A stretch of DNA of 64,000 nt from Akebia trifoliata. Its lineage: Eukaryota > Streptophyta > Magnoliopsida > Ranunculales > Lardizabalaceae. The notes beneath the pieces were generated by a model, which saw nothing but the letters and a program-made list of their open reading frames with translations, had not been told where the DNA came from and searched no databases. The position numbers and the translations under genes were made by a program. The stretch lies in the NCBI GenBank assembly GCA_017979445.1, contig CM030711.1, positions 2,728,001 to 2,792,000 on the forward strand, written 5' to 3'. This document shows positions 56,228 to 64,000 of this stretch, one piece after another (positions within the stretch are counted from its first letter, which is position 1; every line of letters starts with the position of its first letter).

Positions 56228-59200
56228 ATGCTCTCTATCTCTTCCAGCTTCGTCTGCCATGACCAATTTGTCCTTCACAGAAACCCTGGATTTCATCTCT
56301 GCAACAGAAGAAACCCTAATTTTCTCCCAATTCGATCGTCTTCAAGCTTGCAGGAGATCGAGAAAACGCCAAGTTCGAAAGAGAGAGATTTAGATTCAGA
56401 ACTCTACGCTTCCATTCCGTTCCCTTCGATCAAAGCTGCGAAGAGGGTCGTATTGGTGAGGCATGGGCAGAGTACCTGGAACGAAGAAGGTCGGATTCAA
56501 GGGAGCTCAAATTTCTCAATTCTCACACAGAAAGGCGAAGCTCAAGCCGAAACATCTCGGCAGATGCTTTTGGACGATACCTTCGATGCCTGCTTTACTA
56601 GGTTTGTTTCTTCTGCAACAATTAGGTTTTGTTCCCATCGATTATGATTTATAATCTTGAATCCGAAGTTCAGTTTACGTTTCAAATTTCAGTCTTTTTT
56701 ACAAAAAATGTTAAACGAGGGATTGTTATTTGTTCCAGTCCCCTTGCTAGATCTAAGAGAACGGCTGAGATTATATGGGATGCTCGCAAGGAGGAGATGA
56801 TTCCAGATTCTGATCTGAGGGAGATCGACCTATATTCGTTCCAAGTTAGTTTAGCTTCGAAAATCCTCTTTCAGAAAAATATATATAAATGAGAAGAAGA
56901 AGGGAAATTACCCACCAAAAAAAAAAAAAAGTGGAGAAAATTTGTGACGAGTAATGCTAGAGTGACTGTGCTGAACACTGAGTTCCACACTGAGCTGATT
57001 TGGAGGTATGCATGGAGCCATATATGCTTTTCACTCGTGTCTCGAGGAAAAGCATCTATGGTTCGTGCAACCTCCACATCAGCTCAGCTTTGAACTTGAT
57101 ACATACGAGTGAAAAGCATCTATGGTTCCTTGCACATCTCCTTGTCAGTTCAGTGTACGCAGTGTTGTAAGAAGTCACTTAAGCATTTTATATTTGTGAA
57201 ACTCCCGTTTCAGTGCACTTTTCATTTTAATTTTGAAAATGTTGGTAAATTACCATTTCTGGGATTATTATTTTTTTTACCAAAGAGGAAAAAACTGTTC
57301 TAATTTAGTAAATATCCCTTAATATTTATTATTAAAAATCACTTTTTGAGAAGGGTATTTTTTTTGTAACTTAACTTAATATTTCCTATTCAGTAAAAAA
57401 TTAATTCAGAAAATGGCAATTTACTGTTTTCAGAATTACAATGAGTTGTGGCTGAAATGGAAATTTCACAATTTTCAGTGAACGTTTTGCTAAATCAGCC
57501 AAAAACAATTGGGCTTAGACTCCATAGCTCAGTTGGTTTGACACACTGCAAGCAACTTTGAGGTTGTGGGTTCAAGTCCGGCTTACCCATCAAAAATAAA
57601 AATCAGCCCAAAAAAAAATAATAATAGTAAATAAATAATATATATATATATATATATATATATTTTGTAGAACTTATTAGGAATTTTAATATATTTGATG
57701 TTCCAAAATGATAGTTTTTGTGGTTATTGATTTGGTTGATGGAATTAAGGGTCTTTTGAAACACGAGGGGAAAGCAAAATTTGGTGAGGCTTTTCGCCAA
57801 TGGCAGATAGATGCTTCAAATTTTAACATTGATGGCCATTATCCTGTGAGAGAGCTATGGGCACGTGCTAGAAACTGCTGGACTAAAATCCTAACTCATG
57901 AAGGCAAATCTGTTCTTGTTGTTGCTCACAATGCCGTTAATCAAGCTCTCGTTGCTTCAGCAATTGGTACTTTTCCTCCCTCTTATTGTTGTCAAATCGT
58001 TGAACATGCGAATATTCACCCTGAAATTATTTTTCCCATCGTTTAGGATTGGGCACCGAGTATTTCAGAATTTTACTTCAGAGCAATTGTGGTGTGAGTG
58101 TTCTGGATTTTATTCCACGAGCTGAAGGAGGATCTCCACATATTTGCCTTAATCGTTTAAATCAGGTGCATACTCCACATATACATTGGAACTTCAAACT
58201 TTAGTTTACTTAATCTTGTCTAATATATATACATGTAGATTTGGGTTGATGAAAATAGGTTGGGAAGGGATATCCAGTTTTAGAATATGGAGTCATGCCT
58301 GTTCTCCAAACAAAGAACTTTTGGATGGAGATTATAACACCAAGTAATCACAGTTGAGTTTTATTCCATTGTTGTTTTCTGGTGCATTGGCGGCGAAAGG
58401 AGTAGGGGTGCTTTTTGAAACATTGTTAAATATATTGAAGATATAGCCTTGGCTTGTTTGAAAGGCTTTTGTGGAAAAATGTAATTTATTAGGTGATGAT
58501 CTCTATGCCTTTTTCATTGCTATTTGAACATGAGAAATAGGACACTCATCGAGTAGCTGGTTTGCAGTAACGTATAGCAACTATGTGAAGCATTGCACCT
58601 TTAGAATTTCATATCCATTATTTGCTCTTCAAATGTTGCAGAAGCATGAGTGATAGTTTTAGTACCACTTCATAAAGTGACACAATTAGTACCGCACCTG
58701 GAGAGACATCAATTACTTTCCCTGACTTTTACAAACTTGTCAACTCACTTGGAATTTGCGTGAATCAATCTGAATCCAAGTGTGTAACATCCAGGCACGA
58801 GTAATTTTGATGAAACCTTATGCCTCCTAAAAACAACTATCTACCCTATCGATGATTAACCATCCAGGCCTGAACAATTTTGAACTTCATCAAGTTGGAT
58901 ATTGATGGGAAATTTCTAATGTGTGTAACATTTGATTATTATATATTTTAATCATTTACGAAGTCCATGGTTATTTAACCCATAGTTACAATTAATTTAC
59001 AGTAGTTAGAAAGCTTAAGGGTCGTCAATTGCATTTGAGCCAGGTACCTAATGGTATAGTGTATGACACTGAATGGTCCCCTATCTAATCAGCGTTAATT
59101 AAACTACTTTGATACTCCATGCACTATCGTATACTAGTTCAGTTAAACTTAACTAATTGGGTCAAGGACAAATACATTGACCAAAAGAGGATTTGAAGGA

Positions 59201-61471
59201 ACTGAAACAGCTTCTAGTATGTGCCCAAGAATGGGGTTGTGGCACTAATGTAAAACTTCGGATTATTAACTTCTGACCATCCAAAAGAAAGTGATAGATT
59301 AGATTTTGGACTACTTAATCTAACCAAACATCTTGCATAGAAAATCTCTTTGGCGATCCTCCTCAAAATGTGGCTCGTGACCATATTGGACAGGCATCAC
59401 AGCACATTTGGGATCCAAGTCATAGGTCAAATCTGTGGATGTCCAGAACCCAAAAATTCTTCCATATATAGGCTTTTGTTTCATTAATGGAATTATATTC
59501 TGAATTTTTTATTTTTTCATCATTGTCATGTACTTTTCTTAATGTCAATGGTGCTGCATTATGGTTCTGTTGCAGACCCCAAATTCACCTATAGCACCAA
59601 AAAGTTCTGGAGGTAGAAAAGCTAGTAAGCGGATCATACTTGTCTGTCATGGATCCACCCAAAGCAATGTTGAGGTATGAAACAGGTGATCCTCTTCCTA
59701 AGCATCTGTATTTATATTTTAGATGAATGTACTGATTTCTGCATTCCACCAATCTTCTTTTTTCTGGTTTGATTTTCCCCTCCTGTAGATGGACGATAAC
59801 GTACCAATATGTCTCAACATTTCTTAGTTGAGTAATTTGGTTAATTGATGATAGTTTGACGTTAGAACTCAGTAACTTTGTTCTACTATGTTTCTGGAAT
59901 CCCTCAAGTAAAATGTCAACCCATATAAGAGGTTTAGAAACCCCACGAAGCAATGAATTCCTTGGGGGCACCCTCCAGGGTCCGATTGACCCTCGACTCA
60001 ACCAGTTGCATGTAGGACTTTCCGAGCGGGCGGTGCGTGTCACCATGAGATTAGTCTCTTATATATATATAAGAGGTTTAGACCACTGATTGAAGGGGCC
60101 AACCTTGGAGATCTCATGGCCCCCCAAAATCACAATGATTCAATTCTAATAATCCATTAGATTATTTTTATCCTTGAAGTGGCGTCGTAATCCACTTGGG
60201 TCCCGTTTTTTTCGAATCAAATTTCTAGATAGGTTAATTTTGAAGTCGTGTGTGATGTGTTACACATGTATTACAACGCAGTTTTACACATGATCTATCG
60301 TAGAAAGAGGTTCCTGGTGCATGGCTTCTAAATTTCTTTATTTCTTTTTGAAATAAAACTCAGACCTTAAGATCATCCCTAGTGTTTCTACAGGATACAT
60401 TTCCCAAATCAGGGGACGGGCCAATGAACATGCTGGGGATAATACAGGTAAGGCATCTTTATCAATTGCCTATATAACGTACTAAGTCTAATGGGGTTTT
60501 CTAATCTAATTTTCTTTATCAACCGCAAATATGCCAGTCTCAAAAAACTGCAGAGTTACTTCTAGATTTGAAGGCGAGCTCCATAATTTGTAGCCCTCAG
60601 ATCGCCTCAGTTGAGACAGCCAGGACCATCTCCAAGGTAAATTCATCCTCTATGATCTTAAATCAATTACTCCTATTCTCTGTTGAAGAATTAATTTCTA
60701 TTTGAAAATTCTTCATTTATTCCAACTGGGCAGACTTGATTGTAGGTGCAAGAAGCTGCAGATTGCTTGGGTGCTGACTGTGTGCCCCGATATGTGGAGA
60801 TGAAGCCACTGAATGACCTAGAAATTGAACCCATCCTTCAAAAATCAAAGGCAAGAAACCATAATTTAGTATCCAGATACAATTTTCTTGCTGAACGTAG
60901 TATTTTCTAACCAAGTATAAGAAGGTTTTATTCAACTAGAAGCTTGGATAGTCTTTCTTGTTTAGTAATCCTAATATTGAAGGTTTTTTTTTTTATATAT
61001 AAAAAAAATGAATTCTCCTCAGGTTCCATAAAACCAACTTTCTCAAGTGTTTGACTTGGTTATTGAGCCGTCTCTTTTTGTAACTTACTATGACAGGATG
61101 GGTTCGAGTTTTCTCTTATTCAGCCTGGTTGGTTAAATGGTTTAGATGATGAAGTCACTTCAGCAATATGGAATCAATCCGAAAAAGCCTGGAAATCAGT
61201 GCTTGATGTATTATCCGATGAATCTGAGCCAGAAGCAAATTTAGTAGTTGTTGGACATCCTGCAATTCATATTGGATTGATCGGGCACTGTTTGAATTTG
61301 ACAAAAGAATGGATGGGATCATTTCATCTCGATGCTGGTAGCATCAGTGTCATTGATTTCCCTGATGGGCCCACTGGAAGAGGTGTTATTAGATGTGTCA
61401 ATTACACTGCCCATCTAGGTAGGTGGTCGATACCTGTAACAAGATCGACGGTGGATGATGAAGAGTTCTAG
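56228..61471 (+). CDS. 2-carboxy-D-arabinitol-1-phosphatase-like, two histidine-phosphatase domains, nine exons
   Basis: A plastid member of the phosphoglycerate-mutase-like superfamily. CA1P phosphatase removes phosphate from 2-carboxyarabinitol 1-phosphate, the nocturnal Rubisco inhibitor. Exons: 56228-56601, 56739-56844, 57750-57966, 58047-58165, 59576-59674, 60394-60447, 60538-60636, 60746-60850, 61097-61471. Phases agree throughout; product 515 aa. Residues 1 to ~45 form a Ser/Asn-rich transit peptide. Domain 1 has VVLVRHGQSTWNEEGRIQGS (R78, H79, G80), the acid motif LREIDL and the second His in LVVAHNAVNQAL (H220). Domain 2 begins RIILVCHGSTQSN, with Cys296 replacing the Arg of RHG, and has VVVGHPAIH, so it is probably not catalytic. 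Intron 8 uses a GC donor (AAG|GCAAGA). Intron 2 holds a MITE and a tRNA-like repeat; intron 5 holds a SINE. Confidence 0.93.
56950..57175. mobile_element. foldback MITE, family A copy 8, with a repeated arm
   Basis: AATGCTAGAGTGACTGTGCT and CACACTGAGCTGATTTGGAG on the left; CCTCCACATCAGCTCAGCTT on the right. The inner arm GAAAAGCATCTATGGTTC occurs twice, at about 57046 and 57114, as if part of the right arm was duplicated. Core CACTCGTGTCTCGAGGAAAA. It lies in intron 2 of the CA1P phosphatase gene. Confidence 0.75.
57519..57600 (+). repeat. tRNA-like short retroposon in CA1P intron 2
   Basis: AGACTCCATAGCTCAGTTGG then TTTGACACACTGCAAGCAAC, GAGGTTGTGGGTTCAAGTCC, GGCTTACCCATCAAAAATAA. A and B boxes are intact, but the 5' and 3' ends do not pair as an acceptor stem. 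An A-rich tail follows. Nearly identical to the inverse of 19065-19143. Confidence 0.75.
59925..60065 (+). mobile_element. 5'-truncated tRNA-derived SINE copy in CA1P intron 5
   Basis: GGTTTAGAAACCCCACGAAG (B-box position), AATGAATTCCTTGGGGGCAC, CCTCGACTCAACCAGTTGC, TAGGACTTTCCGAGCGGGCG, CCATGAGATTAGTCTC. The 3' GGTGGGGATACCC end is replaced by a short TA run. Confidence 0.75.
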
Positions 61472-61689
61472 TTGTAAATATATCCTGTTTAATTAAGACT
61501 GTAAGTGATGGGGATTCCTCAGAATGCCTGTATTAAGTTGATAATGTTGTCTCTGGAAATACACTTCACCCGCTATATTCAATAGTCATACTTCTGTATG
61601 AATGAGTTCTTATTTTGTCGATGTGGTTGATTGGTGTAATAAGTTGGATTGATTATTCCAAGGGGGAGATAACAATGAAAAAAAAAACA

Positions 61690-61870
61690 AAGTGGATACG
61701 GACACATTAATGAAGTGTAATGATTTTCTAACACCCTCATCAAAGAATCATAGATCATTTGCCTTGAGATACATAGAATCATAAATCTGATTCTTGTGTA
61801 TCTCGATGCAAATGATGTACGATTATAATGAAGAGGGTGTAGGGGGGCGTCATATTATCATGACTTTAAT
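61690..61870. mobile_element. foldback MITE (family C-like)
   Basis: ACACCCTCATCAAAGAATCA, TAGATCATTTGCCTTGAGAT and ACATAGAATC on the left. GATTCTTGTGTATCTCGATG, CAAATGATGTACGATTATAA and GAAGAGGGTGT on the right. The outer ends are ATGAAGTGTAATGATTTTC and CGTCATATTATCATGAC. It lies 220 bases beyond the CA1P phosphatase stop codon. Confidence 0.75.
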
Positions 61871-62129
61871 GAAAGAAGTGATTTTGTACAGAGTGGAATG
61901 GAGGAATATAACTTATTTAACCATCCCAAGAATTTGGGATGAGACTTTGATGATGATGAAGATAATGATATTTTTGAAAAGAGTCAATTTAAATTGACTT
62001 CTTTCAAAACTGTGTAGATAACAACAATATATTTTTCCTCAAGATACTAGCCAAAAAATCTATGGTGTTTTGCCCACTTTCATATCATAAGCAAGTAAGT
62101 TTAATATTTTTCATTTTAAAAAGAATTGT

Positions 62130-62338
62130 GATAATCGGACTATACCACGTGGCACACCAATCAACTCTCATGAAGTAACACATTTTGGGAGCCACAAATC
62201 TGAATGCCTCGAGATACAAAACTAAACTTTCCCATATAACCATATAACCTGAGACTTATTGATCTATGGCTCCCGAACATGTTACGTCAGGAGAGTCAAT
62301 TGAGTGTGCCACATGAGGTAGTTAGATTATCATACCTC
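62130..62338. mobile_element. foldback MITE (family C)
   Basis: GATAATCGGACTATACCACG, TGGCACACCAATCAACTCTC, AAGTAACACATTTTGGGAGC on the left. TGGCTCCCGAACATGTTACG, AGAGTCAATTGAGTGTGCCA, GGTAGTTAGATTATCAT on the right. Core TGCCTCGAGATACAAAAC. It lies 340 bases upstream of the start at 62678. Confidence 0.82.
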
Positions 62339-62677
62339 TTTTAAAAATTATCATTATGAGATTTCACAAAATTCTCGATTAATCAATTATAAGAATCCAT
62401 GCGTCCTCTGTGTGCTCTCAATACATGAGCTCATGTGAGTTATTTGCGAGTCCGAATTTTGTTTTTTTTTTTAAATAAAAAATAAAAATAGATCTGACCT
62501 TGACCTTGACCCGGGTTTGGACTGTTTTCAGGGTTATTATGGTCCTTGGGAAAAACGAACATCTCGAAGATTATTAACTAACGGTCTGCACAGTGGGACG
62601 ATGTAACGAGAGTTTCTTTTGAGGCTTTCACAGGTTAGGTCTGGAGGACCAATTATCGAGTTCGAGAGAGTGCGAAA

Positions 62678-63045
62678 ATGGCAGCTTCGATTGGTCGAAG
62701 ATCCGCATATCTGCGAATCCTCTGGAGAACGACGAACAAAACAACGAACATTTCACCACCAACTTCGATTCGATCGAATCTTATGTTTCAGCAGACTCGA
62801 ATTTCTCCTCCTCATCTTCGCTCTCCTGCAAGGTACCTACCCATCTCTCCTTCTCCTTCTAATGGTAATTCTCTCCTTCTCTCTCTCCTCCTTAATGAAT
62901 TTTTTTTTCTATCTATTTTTTTTTAACTGTGGAAGATTGCGAAGAGAGTCTTTGTTGTTGAACACTCTTCTACCAGTTCACAGCGCCATTGCATCCGCTT
63001 GTCTTGTTTCCAAGCTCCCCAACGAAGCCAGCACATCCACTGAAG
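62678..63045 (+). CDS. NFD6/NOXY2-like small mitochondrial protein, first two exons
   Basis: Exon 1 is 62678-62832 and exon 2 is 62936-63045, joined in frame (donor AG|GTACCT, acceptor GGAAG|ATTG). They encode MAASIGRRSAYLRILWRTTN, an Arg/Ser-rich mitochondrial presequence, then RRESLLLNTLLPVHSAIASA and CLVSKLPNEASTSTE. The SLLP-HSAIASA-L-S-L block is the conserved core of the plant NFD6/NOXY2 family, whose members act in mitochondria. Exon 2 ends ACTGAAG|GTCAAC in phase 1, so a short terminal exon must follow. One candidate is 63594-63625 after TTTGCAG, adding VVSTFVTSVK then stop, but this is speculative. These proteins are known for alternative last exons. Family call is good; the C-terminus is unresolved. 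Confidence 0.72.
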
Positions 63046-64000
63046 GTCAACTTTTTATTCTTTATTTCTAAATTTTATTCATGTAAAATTTAATAAAATT
63101 CCTGAAATTAAAAACAAATCTTCTGTTGGTTTCTTTAATTATATATTCATAATCACACCTCATGAAAGATTACAAACTCTTTAAACAATCCCAAACAAGA
63201 AAAAGAGTGAAACATCAATGACCAAATCAATCTCAATTCCCACATCAATTCTGTGGGTTTTAGGGTAAAATGAATTCCAAGCACTTTTAAAATGTACCCA
63301 TACTTGGTTTAACAGTAAAATATATCTGGAGGGGATAGATGAATGTGTGAAGAGGGTTTGTTCAGGTGTTGAATTAAAGTAGGCGCTTGAACTGTTAGGA
63401 TTCTACTGAAGTGTTAAGACCCAGAAATTCAATGGAGTTTTTAACTGCAACCTAAGATTTTGAAGGAGCAGTCTTTAATGGCAACCAAAGGCTTCTCTAC
63501 TCGGTCCTCCTATATTATTGTATAAAAGAGCGGATTAACTATGTATGAAAACAGAGGAGGAGCATTAGCAAATTCATGTTGGCTTGTTTGCAGTGGTTAG
63601 TACGTTTGTTACTTCAGTTAAATAGGTATCAGTAAGATTGTAAATCGAATGATAGGACGGTGGACTGAAAGAGGAAATGTAGTTACCCCTCCAAACTACT
63701 AGATTCGATCCATGACATTGTTCAAAGAATTGATGGTAGATCCCGCCAAAGTTCTTCAAAACTTCTGTAGATTAAAATGCTAAATCCTCACGTAATTGCA
63801 TTGTGATTCTTGAATTGTTGCAAGAGAAAAAAAGGTGAGCACTTTGAGGGTGGTTTAACTCATAACGACCATGTTGAGGAGGTTTCTTCCTAACTTTGGA
63901 ACTGAACAACATTTGAGTCCTCTATTGGGATCATCTTGTCTCATAGATGAGGTAAAACATTCTAACAGACCTTTTCAAATGTATATTCTTCCTTACAGAC
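63046..64000 (+). other. intron and possible terminal exon of the NFD6/NOXY2-like gene
   Basis: AT-rich, with no separate gene recognised. A candidate acceptor TTTGCAG ends at 63593. The true last exon may lie beyond the window. Confidence 0.45.

Noticed and set aside
57519..57600. A functional tRNA gene
   Set aside because: A and B boxes are present, but the 5' and 3' ends do not pair as an acceptor stem, the T-stem is weak, and a near-identical A-tailed copy exists at 19065.
1..64000. CRISPR array, operon or integrated virus
   Set aside because: The repeats are foldback transposons and SINEs with irregular spacing. No capsid, integrase or complete reverse transcriptase was recognised. The genes are typical intron-containing plant nuclear genes.

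Overview
The window is nuclear DNA from a flowering plant, probably a woody eudicot. It is AT-rich, its genes are split by canonical GT-AG introns, and wide intergenic spaces are filled with small non-autonomous transposons. The species cannot be named from the sequence. Seven protein-coding genes are supported. Four of them only become visible when short exons are joined: PSK, NAT11/12-like, CA1P phosphatase and the NFD6/NOXY2-like gene.

Layout from left to right. (1) About 21-5792 (+): 3' part of a Pcf11-type mRNA 3'-end processing factor (PCFS4-like). (2) 10470-10955 (-): a complete three-exon phytosulfokine precursor ending in the YIYTQ peptide. (3) 17499-26441 (-): a complete ten-exon nucleobase-ascorbate transporter of the NAT11/NAT12 type, 691 aa, whose introns hold three LINE 3' ends and tRNA-derived repeats. 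(4) 26.5-42.7 kb: a 16-kb stretch in which I see no gene, only foldback elements, a SINE, simple repeats and a degenerate 1.7-kb duplication. (5) 42963-44420 (+): an intronless G-type-lectin/EGF/PAN receptor-like membrane protein without a kinase. (6) 47519-47956 (+): a small, predicted plastid-targeted membrane protein. A truncated copy of its promoter and 5' end lies 2.6 kb upstream. (7) 51078-53861 (-): an intronless PLS-class PPR protein with a DYW deaminase domain. (8) 56228-61471 (+): a nine-exon 2-carboxyarabinitol-1-phosphatase-like protein with two histidine-phosphatase domains. (9) 62678 onward (+): the first two exons of a small mitochondrial NFD6/NOXY2-like protein.

The genes do not form an operon or an obvious pathway. 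Two products are predicted to be plastidial (CA1P phosphatase and the small membrane protein). Two are probably mitochondrial or organellar (PPR-DYW and NFD6/NOXY2-like). The PPR gene and the CA1P gene are divergently transcribed across a 2.4-kb spacer full of transposons.

The most distinctive non-genic content is a set of foldback MITE families. Several carry 9-bp target-site duplications, as expected for Mutator-like elements. Families with different ends share a central core resembling TCGAGATACA. There are also two hAT-type elements with perfect 8-bp duplications, a tRNA-derived SINE family in six copies and a shorter tRNA-like repeat. I found no wholly new protein system. The observations most worth checking are the stop-free hydrophobic intron of the PSK gene, the shared core of the MITE families and the captured promoter/5'-gene fragment.
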